From Deltaproteobacteria bacterium (GTDB lineage: Bacteria; Desulfobacterota; DSM-4660; Desulfatiglandales; Desulfatiglandaceae): a stretch of 17,669 bases of DNA. The stretch's first letter is position 1. The number at the start of each line of letters is the position of its first letter. A program made the position numbers and the translations under genes. The DNA lies in NCBI GenBank assembly GCA_018644785.1, contig JABGPV010000085.1:1-17669 (forward strand), in the 5' to 3' direction. Below, piece after piece: positions 1 through 7,238 of the stretch. The notes below the pieces were generated by a model, which was not told the origin of the DNA, did no database searches, and worked only from the letters and a program-made list of their open reading frames with translations.

Positions 1-200
1 ACCCGGTCCTTCAGGACGGTATGGTTCAGATGCAACCCCTTTGATATTTGGTGGACGGTGTAGGATTCAGCAAGTGATGTGGCGACATTCCACAATTTTT
101 CCGGGATGGATCCGCGCTTTTTCCGGGTTTTACGCCAAGCTGCAAACTGGTCTTGCGCTTTTTCGAGGGTGAGCTTCCGATTTGCTTTTTCGTTGGTCAT
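1..200 (-). CDS. IS66-like element accessory protein, N-terminal part
   Basis: Sixty-six codons are visible before the window edge. ATG at 200 follows a good ribosome site (AGGAGG, 7 nt spacing). The peptide begins MTNEKANRKLTLEKAQ and continues with FAAWRKTRKKRG, then IPEKLW, then SKGLHLNH. This matches my memory of the small basic helix-turn-helix protein encoded first in IS66-like elements of Geobacter and Desulfobacterota, upstream of TnpB and the transposase. Its job in transposition is poorly known; DNA binding is assumed from the fold. It is read away from nrdD and starts only 54 bases past the broken nrdD end, so the element boundary probably lies in between. The C-terminus and the partner genes are outside the window. 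Family assignment rests on pattern recall, not a search. Confidence 0.6.
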   Translation of the reverse strand, partial: MTNEKANRKLTLEKAQDQFAAWRKTRKKRGSIPEKLWNVATSLAESYTVHQISKGLHLNHTVLKDR

Positions 201-232
201 GGGTTATCCTCCTGAGCAATTTTAGATAACCC
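201..232. repeat. Inverted repeat around the IS gene ribosome site
   Basis: GGGTTATC at 201-208 is the exact reverse complement of GATAACCC at 225-232. The 16-base gap contains the ribosome site of the IS gene. On the transcript it could form a hairpin that presents or hides the ribosome site. It may instead belong to the end structure of the element. The pairing is direct observation; the role is a guess. Confidence 0.4.
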
Positions 233-253
233 ATTCTAACAGGATTTTCGGGC

Positions 254-2260
254 CTATTCATGCACGCTTGCCGAAAGGACACCACAAAAGGAACACTTTT
301 TTTGTTCGCCGCGCAGATATCCGTGGGAGGGGCATATGCTAAAGGTAGGGGTCAGGGTGAAATACGGTAGCCGGTAATTGTTGACCACTTTCTTGATCAA
401 GGCCTTTATGGCTTCGACATCTCCGACTTGTTCACCCAGATAAAAGTGGAGGGCGGTCCCGCCCGTATATCTTGCCTGCAATTCGTCCTGTAACTCTAAG
501 GTTTCGAAAATGTCGTCCGTGTAGTTCACGGGTAGCTGGGTGGAGTTTGTGTAAAAAGGCGCAGCACCTTTTCTATATTCCGTTTCATTGGCACAGATGC
601 TTTCGGGAAACATTTCCTTATCGAGCATGGCAAGTCGATACGATGTGCCTTCCGCAGGTGTTGCTTCCAAATTGAACATTTCACCTGTTTTATCCTGTAT
701 TTCCGAAAGGATTGTACGGAGATAATCGATGATTTTCAGGGCAAATACCTGTCCTTTCTGACTTCCGATGTCCCGGCCAAATAAGTTCAGGCACGCCTCG
801 TTCATGCCTATTATTCCGATGGTTGAAAAATGGTTTTTCCAGTAAAGCCCGGTGCCTTCTTTGATCTGTCTTAAGTAGAATTTTGAATAGGGATAGAGAT
901 CTTTATCGGTGAATTGCTCTAGAACCTTGCGCTTTATATTGAGGCTCTCTTTGGCAAGATGAACAAGCTTTCCTAAACGCTCGCAAAAATCATTTTCGCT
1001 CTCTGATATATAGCCTATGCGGGGAAGGTTGATGGTCACGACTCCGATTGAACCTGTCAGTGGGTATGAGCCGAAAAGACCGCCGCCTCTTTTCAGGAGC
1101 TCTCTGTTGTCCAGGCGAAGGCGGCAACACATGGATCTTGCGTCTTCAGGCGACATATCGGAATTGACGAAGTTTGAAAAATACGGAATTCCGTATTTTC
1201 CTGTCATTCTCAGGATCGGTTCAAGTACAGGGTTGTCCCAATCAAAATCTTTCGGGATATTGTAAGTGGGTATAGGAAAGGTAAAGACGCGTCCTTTGGC
1301 ATCGCCTTCCATCATGACTTCGGCAAATGCGCGGTTGATCATATCCATTTCTACCTGAAAATCCGAATATGTTTCTTTTTGTTCAACGCCGCCTATGATT
1401 ACCCTTTGATTTTTCAGAGTGAGGGGCGGGGATAGATCTAAAGTAATGTTGGTAAATGGGGTTTGGAAACCGACCCGCGTCGAAATGTTTATGCTAAAAA
1501 TGAATTCCTGAATGGACTGTTTGACACCTCTGTAATCCAGTCTGTCATATCGAATGAAGGGGGCAAGAAGGGTATCAAAATTTGATATGGCCTGAGCGCC
1601 GGCAGCTTCGCCTTGTAAAGTGCAGAAAAAATTGACGAGTTGCCCTAAAGCAGATCTAAGGTGTTTAGGGGGGGCGCTTTCGACTTTTCCCTCAACTCCC
1701 TTGAAGCCGTGCATGAGCATGTCTTTGAAATCCCATCCGTTGCAATAGGGCGCAAGGATGCTGAGGTCGTGTATGTGAAAATCCCCGCTTTTGTGCGCAT
1801 GCCTAATCTCAGAAGGGAAGATGCAATTCAGCCAGTATTCAGAGGTAATGCCGGATGAAATGTAGTTATTGAGCCCCTGGAGGGAATAAAACATATTGCT
1901 GTTTTCTTTGACTTTCCAATCTAGATTCTGGATGTAGTTCTCAACCAAATCAACACTGGCCGTGGTTGCGATAGCTCTAATTTGAGAATGTTGTTCCCGA
2001 TACAGGATGTATGCTTTGGCTGTTTTGGAAAATTGAGATTCAAGGAGTACCTTTTCAACGATGTCCTGAATTTCTTCCACATCAGGTGTAGGGCCAATAC
2101 CCAATTTGCCAGTGTGGGTCAGGACTCTTCTTGTGAGCCAGGCAGCTTCTTTAATGTCAAATTCATCTGTTGCTTTCCCTGCTTTTCGAATCGCTTCGGT
2201 AATCTTTATGGAATCGAATCCAACTACCTGGCCGTCGCGTTTTCTAATATTCTCAAACAT
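254..2260 (-). pseudogene. nrdD: Anaerobic ribonucleoside-triphosphate reductase, 3'-truncated
   Basis: Class III ribonucleotide reductase reduces NTPs to dNTPs with a glycyl radical installed by NrdG. ATG at 2260 (MFENIRKRDG) is chosen over an upstream start because GGGAGGGGAGC lies just before it. The frame gives 668 residues. An ATP-cone occupies about residues 1-90 and the glycyl-radical barrel follows, including the SMCCRLRLD segment near residue 390. The zinc-site region starts with CPSHGYLRGE at about 643 and CSFC at 656-659. It then ends after VLSASVHE at a TAG. The usual RVxGY glycyl-radical loop and following residues are absent, so about 40-60 residues are missing. The IS-like gene starts right after the break. 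Without the radical glycine the enzyme should be inactive, so I call it a pseudogene although the rest of the frame is intact. No nrdG is present in the window. Confidence 0.85.
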
Positions 2261-2300
2261 GATAGCTCCCCTCCCTCGAAGACAGTCAAAGATCAGCGAA

Positions 2301-2317
2301 AGCCTCATTCCGAGGCT
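2301..2317. other. Hairpin in the nrdD leader
   Basis: AGCCTC (2301-2306) pairs exactly with GAGGCT (2312-2317) across a 5-base loop, 40 bases before the nrdD start. There is no T-tract, so it is not a standard terminator. I saw no NrdR box nearby. The rest of 2318-2471 shows no gene I can support. Confidence 0.3.
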
Positions 2318-2471
2318 CTGTAATCCTTGAAGCGGCAGAAAGACCTGTCATGTTTCAATAACAGATATCGGTAAGGGATTTGGGGACGTATTTTGCGATC
2401 AATTCAATAGAAAACTAGGGAAAGAAATGTCTGTTTTCGAACCATAAAGGATAGCTGGTTTAACAGAATTC

Positions 2472-2521
2472 GTTAGACGATTTGTTAGACGTTACTACCC
2501 GAAATGGGACCATGTTAGACG
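2472..2521 (+). repeat. Three direct repeats of GTTAGACG
   Basis: The 8-mer GTTAGACG occurs at 2472-2479, 2484-2491 and 2514-2521, all in the same direction, about 100-145 bases before the first tRNA-Pro fragment. This position relative to an attachment core is typical for arm-type binding sites of a tyrosine recombinase. They would belong to an element on the left of the first att copy. Function is inferred from position only. Confidence 0.4.
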
Positions 2522-2617
2522 AAATAACATCTAATAGCGGGAATGGGTGGGAAGATCTAAGGTATTAAAATTGCGTAATTTAAAAGGTTTATGGACGTTT
2601 TTCAAAATCGGTGTGTT

Positions 2618-2665
<48 letters not shown>

Positions 2666-2682
2666 TAAAATCAACAATTTAC

Positions 2683-2706
2683 ACCGTCCTTTGGGGCGGT
2701 TTTTTT
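2683..2706 (+). terminator. Rho-independent terminator after the tRNA-Pro fragment
   Basis: ACCGTCC and GGGCGGT form a 7-bp stem with one G-T wobble and a TTTG loop, followed by six T. It lies 18 bases after the tRNA fragment on the same strand. The element may carry it to end the transcript of the tRNA gene it rebuilds on integration. Confidence 0.75.
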
Positions 2707-2721
2707 GTGGATTTTGGCCTT

Positions 2722-2741
2722 TGTGACCCCTATGTGACCCC
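2722..2741 (+). repeat. Paired TGTGACCCC repeats, candidate integrase arm sites (left)
   Basis: TGTGACCCC occurs at 2722-2730 and 2733-2741, offset by 11 bases, about one helical turn. The same pair with the same offset and direction recurs near the other end of the element (5667-5686). The pair lies between the att core and the integrase remnant, as arm-type sites commonly do. Confidence 0.55.
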
Positions 2742-2750
2742 CGTTCGGGA

Positions 2751-2924
2751 TTAGATATTTTCGTTTTGGTAGTGCTCCGCGAGCTTGGACTTTCTTTGAA
2801 GCATGTGAGAAATGGTCAGGTGGGCATATCGGTCGGTCATGGAGATTTCTGAATGACCCATCATTTCCTTGACATCTTTCAGGCTTGCTCCTGAGAGAAG
2901 CATGTTTGATGCAAGCACCAATCG
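2751..2924 (-). pseudogene. Tyrosine recombinase (integrase) C-terminal remnant
   Basis: The frame ending at TAA 2751-2753 reads LASNMLLSGASLKDVKEMMG, then HSEISMTDRYAHLTISHML and a tail ending HYQNENI. This is the C-terminal catalytic region of phage-type integrases. It has the GH pair of the second histidine box and the nucleophile tyrosine in DRYAHL. An in-frame TGA lies just upstream, near where the RHTFA box should be, so the Arg and first His parts are gone. The gene points toward the adjacent tRNA-Pro fragment, the usual arrangement for an integrase next to its attachment site. It joins an unrelated membrane-protein fragment in another frame, so it is a deletion remnant and not active. 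Confidence 0.8.
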
Positions 2925-3123
2925 TCAGCATGAGGCCGACCGCCAAAATCAGCGGTTTTACATAAGACTTTTCAAAATGTAGCCTGAGGGTAATTCCTGA
3001 TATGGATATGAAAAAGACCAGAACGATGATGAAATATATCCATTCCGAATATTGTGATATGATCTGGCTCGGCTGGATTCTTTCCAGAGGGAAAACAGGA
3101 TTGATGGCATATTGCCTAAGCAA
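2925..3123 (-). pseudogene. Fragment of an unknown membrane protein
   Basis: Reading toward the left, the frame contains INPVFPLERIQPSQIISQ, then a hydrophobic segment WIYFIIVLVFFISISGITL, a charged loop and a second segment PLILAVGLMLTIGA. Two membrane helices are therefore likely. The frame then runs into the integrase remnant out of phase, giving a nonsense tail that ends at 2671. No well-placed ATG with a ribosome site is seen; the frame opens with TTG. I do not recognise the family. It is most likely a gene piece fused to the integrase remnant by a deletion whose junction is near 2925. Confidence 0.45.
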
Positions 3124-3322
3124 TAGCTCTTTGGGTTTAAATGTTTTTCGGTATTGAAACCGGCCAGTTTCAATCTCGTTTGACTCTCGGCTTGTTGTGA
3201 ATTATCATCAAAAACTGCATGTGCTCTTTGTATAGGCGGCTACGATGACCGGAATGCGATTGCTGCTAGATATTGAAAAACTGGCGGTTTTGTTATCGTT
3301 TGAGGGGATCACATCAAATTGA

Positions 3323-3490
3323 TGGCGCTTCTTGCGCGGCAATTGGCTGTTAAAAAACGGAAAATTTCAAGCACCGTATGACTGGACGGCCTTGTACGGT
3401 TTCGGCAAAGGGCTCTGGGAAGGTGAAGACGCGCAGGGCTATGTGAATAAGATGCGTGAGGATCGTTCAGGCGTCTGGCTCAACACCTAG
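3323..3490 (+). pseudogene. C-terminal remnant of an unrecognised protein
   Basis: An open frame follows a TGA at 3320-3322 and ends at TAG 3488-3490. It has no early start codon but is protein-like, with APYDWTALYGFGKGLWE and then DAQGYVNKMREDR. Such a compact acidic tail resembles the ends of small antitoxin-like proteins, but I cannot name the family. It lies between the integrase remnant and the AbiE-like pair and is probably debris. The remaining parts of 3124-3543 show no gene I can support. Confidence 0.3.
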
Positions 3491-3543
3491 AAGGCATATC
3501 ATCCATCTCTCTAAATATTCTCCGGATCATTACAAAAAGAGAG

Positions 3544-4380
3544 CTAATGATGGATGGTATTTATTTCCTCTATCAGCTCCTGAAAAATGCCGAGTATGAA
3601 CTCTTTGAACATGTCATCGGTCAGATTGGAGAAAGCACCTGCTGGACGCTGGCTGGAAACCATAAGAATTCCATCGGCTGTTAGATCAGAGAAATTTTCC
3701 TTGAGGCCTTTGATAAAACGTGAGAACCAAGAGGGGTATTTTCGCTCAAATCCCCTCAGACCGTCGATGATTCGTTCATTGAGTTCAGGACAATTGGTCA
3801 AGATGTCGAAGATGTAATAAAGGTCCTTTGCTTTCTTCCTTTTGTCACTTCGGCGGCCAAAGGTTAGCCCCTTGTGGAAAATATAGGCTTCTGGGGATGG
3901 TACTTTGACCTTGAGTGGAGAATAGTTTCCCTCCATCCAAAAATCATCGATCGTTACCTCTATGGTATGGCTGATTGAAATCGAGAGAAATCTCAATGCC
4001 TCGGCTTGGAGACCTTTCTGAACCTCAATAACAACATCATCCTTGGCCCCACGCTGGTTCGTCAGGAATTCTATCTCTACCTCTTGTCCCTCTATGATTC
4101 CTTCATAGTGTACGACTGGTGGGATATCTGAGCTTTTGAATGCAGGCTCGAAACCGGCATTCAGAAGTAGCCTATTCAACAATGTTTTTCCGACTACAGG
4201 AATTCTAGTATCAACGAAAAGATCAATGTCCCGTGTCATGATGGGCATTCTAGATTTGTCGGCAAGAAGGTAATGATAATAAATAAGGGGAACCCATCCG
4301 CCTCCGATAATAATCACCGATAGATAGTCCCTCAGAATCCAGAGGGTCTTAAGAAATCCGACTTTAAAGTCATTAGGCAT
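3544..4380 (-). CDS. Nucleotidyltransferase, AbiEii-like toxin of a type IV TA-like pair
   Basis: From ATG 4380 (MPNDFKVGFL) the protein has 278 residues. IIIGGGWVPL near residue 23-32 and TRDIDLFVD near 49-57 form the GG...DxD signature of the polymerase-beta-like nucleotidyltransferase fold used by AbiEii/MenT toxins. Those toxins transfer nucleotides to targets such as tRNA. The rest is typical of the family: an EVEIEFL strand with a possible third acidic residue, then a Lys-rich helix (KRKKAKDLYYIFDIL). The start overlaps the upstream gene's stop in ATGCCTAA (8 bases), which points to translational coupling with the antitoxin-like gene. An in-frame TTG at 4401 is a possible alternative. 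Exact subfamily and activity are not established; an uncharacterised NTase remains possible. Confidence 0.7.
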   Translation of the reverse strand: MPNDFKVGFLKTLWILRDYLSVIIIGGGWVPLIYYHYLLADKSRMPIMTRDIDLFVDTRIPVVGKTLLNRLLLNAGFEPAFKSSDIPPVVHYEGIIEGQEVEIEFLTNQRGAKDDVVIEVQKGLQAEALRFLSISISHTIEVTIDDFWMEGNYSPLKVKVPSPEAYIFHKGLTFGRRSDKRKKAKDLYYIFDILTNCPELNERIIDGLRGFERKYPSWFSRFIKGLKENFSDLTADGILMVSSQRPAGAFSNLTDDMFKEFILGIFQELIEEINTIHH

Positions 4381-5464
4381 CGAAAGACTTCTGACCTTCA
4401 ATCATTTGGCTCAGCCGCTTCTCATAGAGATGTTCAGCTTGTTCCAGTCCCCTGACAGGATAGTTGTAAAGGTCAAGATAGAGCTGGAGATCTGAAACCA
4501 CCCTCAAATTTTTGATTCTCTGCATACCATAGAAGACCGAGTTTTTGTAATAGGGTAATAGAAAAATGAAATTGGCCCCTTTTTCTGAGTCTTTCAATTT
4601 GAGATTGTCCACAAACCATTTGATGCTGTCTTTATTTTGGAGGTAGATGTGAACCTCATTATAAACGGCGTAAGGAGCGACAAGATTCGCCCCGGCTTGA
4701 AGCGTCAATGCGTAAGAAACCTTATCAGGGATTTGGGCTGCAACCAGCCTGTCTATAATCTGCTCCGGGTCTCTTGCCAAACAGAAGTACCTGAAATCCT
4801 GATTGCTGCGGTAATTATATTCCCGAACCCAGTCTTCCAAAACAATGTTTGGATCTCGAAGTTTCATTTTAGAATCGATGCGGGATACATAGTTCCTTTT
4901 TTCGAGTTCATTTACCATCCGGGAGACAAAACCGGGGTCAACTCCAATAGATTTGGCAAGCTCGCGAACGCCCCATACCCTCTCGATATCAGAGAAAGCA
5001 GCTCGGATTATAAGCGATGCTTTGTCGGAAAATGGCCCTCTTCCCTTTCGTTTCTCAGGAAAGCGGTTTGGGAAACCGTTGCGTTCTATATACAGACTCT
5101 CATATTCCAGGCAGACATTACCCGAGAGATCCAGGAAGCAAACACCCTCCTCTTGACATCGTTTTCTGCGGTTGGGGCTCAGGTACTTCGCTACCAACAG
5201 AGGAACCAAACCTTTAACCTTGCCCAAAGCATGGGATTTAAGAAGAAATACTTTAGCTTTGAACACCGAAGAACTCTGCTGTGAAATGATTTCACCGACC
5301 AATTTGAATTGCAGTTTTTTGTAGGAGACGCAGGCTATGAAATCCGGCCGCCAGGATTTTTCTTCAGAGCGAGGAGTCTCTATACGGATATTCAATCCTT
5401 GCAGAGGGAGCAAATCTCCTATATGATTTTTTAGATAATCCAGCATTACCTGTTCGGCGTCCAT
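4373..5464 (-). CDS. AbiEi-like antitoxin/regulator with winged helix and nuclease-like N-terminus
   Basis: The protein has 363 residues. The N-terminal 130 residues carry RPDFIA (39-44), a strand with VGEII (56-60), then LLVAKYLSP and GVCFLDLSGNV. I associate this pattern with PD-(D/E)xK-like domains in AbiEi-type proteins. The expected Lys after the Glu is absent (GEII), so nuclease activity is doubtful. A winged helix follows (VWGVRELAKSIGVDPGFVS, RMVNELEKRNYV). The C-terminal 150 residues resemble AbiEi C-terminal domains, ending near the toxin gene. Known AbiEi proteins repress their own promoter and neutralise AbiEii without stable binding; that role is inferred here from architecture and gene order. 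The gene is first in the pair and has a strong promoter 38 bases upstream. It lies inside a tRNA-Pro-flanked element, so it is probably mobile defence or stability cargo. Confidence 0.7.
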   Translation of the reverse strand: MDAEQVMLDYLKNHIGDLLPLQGLNIRIETPRSEEKSWRPDFIACVSYKKLQFKLVGEIISQQSSSVFKAKVFLLKSHALGKVKGLVPLLVAKYLSPNRRKRCQEEGVCFLDLSGNVCLEYESLYIERNGFPNRFPEKRKGRGPFSDKASLIIRAAFSDIERVWGVRELAKSIGVDPGFVSRMVNELEKRNYVSRIDSKMKLRDPNIVLEDWVREYNYRSNQDFRYFCLARDPEQIIDRLVAAQIPDKVSYALTLQAGANLVAPYAVYNEVHIYLQNKDSIKWFVDNLKLKDSEKGANFIFLLPYYKNSVFYGMQRIKNLRVVSDLQLYLDLYNYPVRGLEQAEHLYEKRLSQMIEGQKSFDA

Positions 5465-5485
5465 TGTTGCCTCAATTATTCATGA

Positions 5486-5499
5486 TGTCCATTTGGACA
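5486..5499. promoter_or_regulatory. Palindrome at the AbiE-like transcription start, candidate operator
   Basis: TGTCCATTTGGACA is a perfect 6-2-6 inverted repeat. It sits just downstream of the -10 box of the minus-strand promoter, where a bound repressor would block initiation. Autorepression by the winged-helix partner is a natural reading, but binding is inferred. Confidence 0.5.
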
Positions 5500-5501
5500 A
5501 C

Positions 5502-5529
5502 AGTATAGCAAAAAACAACGCTTTGTCAA
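5502..5529 (-). promoter_or_regulatory. Sigma70-type promoter of the AbiE-like pair
   Basis: On the minus strand TTGACA (5524-5529) is followed after 16 bases by TATACT (5502-5507). Both boxes are near consensus and lie 38 bases before the antitoxin-like start codon. Confidence 0.7.
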
Positions 5530-5666
5530 ATAGAAATAGCTTTTTTAGCATTTTGGCTGATATTCCTCAGTCCCGTGTGAGCATCTTAGATGCATTATCA
5601 GAACAGAAGATTGAGTGAAACCAAAACAAAAGGAAACCGAAGATATCATGAATCGGAATTGGTTTC

Positions 5667-5686
5667 TGTGACCCCTTTGTGACCCC
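5667..5686 (+). repeat. Paired TGTGACCCC repeats, candidate integrase arm sites (right)
   Basis: TGTGACCCC at 5667-5675 and 5678-5686 repeats the pair at 2722-2741 with the same 11-base offset and direction. It lies about 140 bases before the second att copy. Two matched pairs near both ends of the same element support a shared recombinase-binding function. Confidence 0.55.
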
Positions 5687-5824
5687 TTTTGGAGCACGGG
5701 CATGCACAACATGCTGATTTTATTGATGCATGTTTTGCATAATGTGAATAGACCTGAAAGCTAAGCAGCTTGGTTTAGATAATGATTTTAAGTAGTTAAG
5801 TTAGAAATTGACTTTTCGATTGCC

Positions 5825-5874
<50 letters not shown>

Positions 5875-5944
5875 AAACCTCTAATAAAATCATATCTTTA
5901 ATCAAAACTCAAAAATCGCTGATTTTCTCGAAAAACGAAAAAAC

Positions 5945-5961
5945 ATACCATATATATACCA
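5945..5961. repeat. Paired ATACCA repeats to the right of att copy 2
   Basis: ATACCA at 5945-5950 and 5956-5961 has the same 11-base offset as the TGTGACCCC pairs, but a different sequence. It lies 72 bases to the right of att copy 2. By analogy it could be the arm site of a further element that once sat to the right. This is weak evidence in AT-rich sequence. Confidence 0.3.
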
Positions 5962-6004
5962 AAGTGGGTCCTTTTTAAAAATTGGGCATGTGCTTTTCCA
6001 GTGA

Positions 6005-6811
6005 TCAGCTCGGTCCATGCGATTGAACAATTTTCTCGAACATTCTGGTCATTCCAGTGCATAAAGTGTAGATGGAATCTACGGTGAGATTGTCTTCCAC
6101 TGCGGCGTCAAAAAAGAGGGTCAGATCCGAGGCCATTCCATCTTCGGGTTTCCAATAGCAAATGAGAACAGGGACCTTGGGCAGCGGATAAAGCACAAGG
6201 GATATGTCTGATGAATAATGCCTTTCCACCTGCCTTCCGCTGAAAATGTTCAGTATATCTTTAAAAAGGCGGCTGTATTTGTCAGCCAGGCGCTTGAAGG
6301 GTTTTTCGCACTGTTGTCCAAAAAGGCCCTGCATCTCTCTCCCCCCTTTGAGTTCTCTGAAGGGGATCCATTCACCTGAGGGCGCCGTGCCTTTGGCGTG
6401 AAGAACGAAGTTCAAAAAGGGGATGGCGACCCAGGAGTTGATGTGAATCTCAGAAAAAAGGTTTCCCTGGGAATCGACGGTGAAATCTTTGCCCAGAATC
6501 TTGAGCGTCAACCGGTTGTTGAAAAACTTGCCACCCACCCGCCGGGCCGTTGCTGCAAGATCTGTCTCAGCAATCTTACTTTTCAGTTGGGTCATCGATT
6601 CAGCGGCATCCTGATCGGGATTTCTGCGCTTCTGAACCCCATGGCCGAACAGGTCAATGACATCACTTTTGAGATTCGGACATGCCTGGAGTTCTTTTTC
6701 TCCTTTATGAACCATTGCAGCAAACGCGAGACAGGTCGCCTCGCCGCATTCCCTGCAGTTGGATTTGTCGAGTAACTTCAAAATATCCAGAACATTATTG
6801 AGTTGTGCCAT
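6005..6811 (-). CDS. DUF3786 protein with N-terminal 4Fe-4S domain
   Basis: The start is ATG 6811 (MAQLNNVLDI), preceded by GGAGG with a short spacer; a longer upstream frame lacks such a site. The protein has 268 residues. Cys19, Cys22, Cys27 and Cys44 form the NCxxCGxxxCxxFA...CP pattern of the Fes (PF04060-like) domain, also seen in the large subunit of the corrinoid iron-sulfur protein. It should bind one 4Fe-4S cluster. The remaining 200 residues match the DUF3786 type seen in anaerobes, including a WxPFxEL-like segment and a C-terminal RMFEKIV helix. No membrane segment is visible, so it is probably cytoplasmic. The reaction is unknown. It lies downstream of the Fe-S/LuxR regulator on the same strand, with a palindrome between them. 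Confidence 0.8.
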   Translation of the reverse strand: MAQLNNVLDILKLLDKSNCRECGEATCLAFAAMVHKGEKELQACPNLKSDVIDLFGHGVQKRRNPDQDAAESMTQLKSKIAETDLAATARRVGGKFFNNRLTLKILGKDFTVDSQGNLFSEIHINSWVAIPFLNFVLHAKGTAPSGEWIPFRELKGGREMQGLFGQQCEKPFKRLADKYSRLFKDILNIFSGRQVERHYSSDISLVLYPLPKVPVLICYWKPEDGMASDLTLFFDAAVEDNLTVDSIYTLCTGMTRMFEKIVQSHGPS

Positions 6812-6940
6812 GGTTTCCTCCATTTTTGGATGGGCCAAATATCCAGCGTGAATTACAGGATACAACGAATTTCGTATCTGAAGATTCTTTCCGGGAAAAA
6901 AGACGAATTGAGTGTGACATTTAAAGATTTGAAAGAATAA

Positions 6941-7238
6941 CACATCCCCCAAATGGGGGAAAGAAGGATTTTTTTCGGGTGAAAAGGCCTAAATCAAATG
7001 GTGGCGGGCCGCCCAGACGGCTGCTTGGGTGCGGTCGTTTACGCCCAGTTTGTTGAAAATATGAATGACATGGCTTTTGACAGTATGAGGGCTGATGTTG
7101 AGCATGCGTGCGATATCGTTGTTGCTGGTGCCTTCAGCCAGAATGCAGAGGACCTCCAATTCCCTTTCCGAAAGGGGCATGGGGAGGGACTCGTTTGCTT
7201 CTTCCACATTTCCCGGATCCACTTCCGGGCGGTCTTTT
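6941..7238. repeat. 298-bp duplicated block, copy 1
   Basis: This block covers the 3' end and 3' flank of the Fe-S/LuxR gene, including the palindrome CCCCCAAATGGGGG. It is repeated at 13314-13609 in the same direction with only scattered differences. The copies diverge sharply outside these limits. This copy is within the intact gene and is likely the source. Confidence 0.85.
6946..6959. promoter_or_regulatory. CCCCCAAATGGGGG palindrome, site A
   Basis: This GC-rich dyad lies 135 bases before the DUF3786 start and 30 bases after the LuxR stop. Related dyads occur at 10634, 13319 and 15417. It could be an operator for a LuxR-type dimer or a weak terminator stem; no T-tract follows closely on either strand. 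Confidence 0.4.

Noticed and set aside
254..256. TAG at the nrdD end as a pyrrolysine codon
   Set aside because: Reading through gives only six codons before another TAG and no glycyl-radical motif.
2722..2741. TGTGACCCC repeats as part of a CRISPR array
   Set aside because: Only two copies per site, 2-base gap, no spacers.
2671..3123. A 150-residue membrane protein gene
   Set aside because: Its second half is the integrase remnant read out of frame; the reading frame is a chimera of two broken genes.
4637..5284. A 215-residue plus-strand ORF
   Set aside because: It is antisense to the well-supported AbiEi-like gene and shows no domain, promoter or ribosome site.
5699..5745. GCATG-rich palindromes near att copy 2
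   Set aside because: Several short, overlapping dyads in low-complexity sequence; no single clear site or role.
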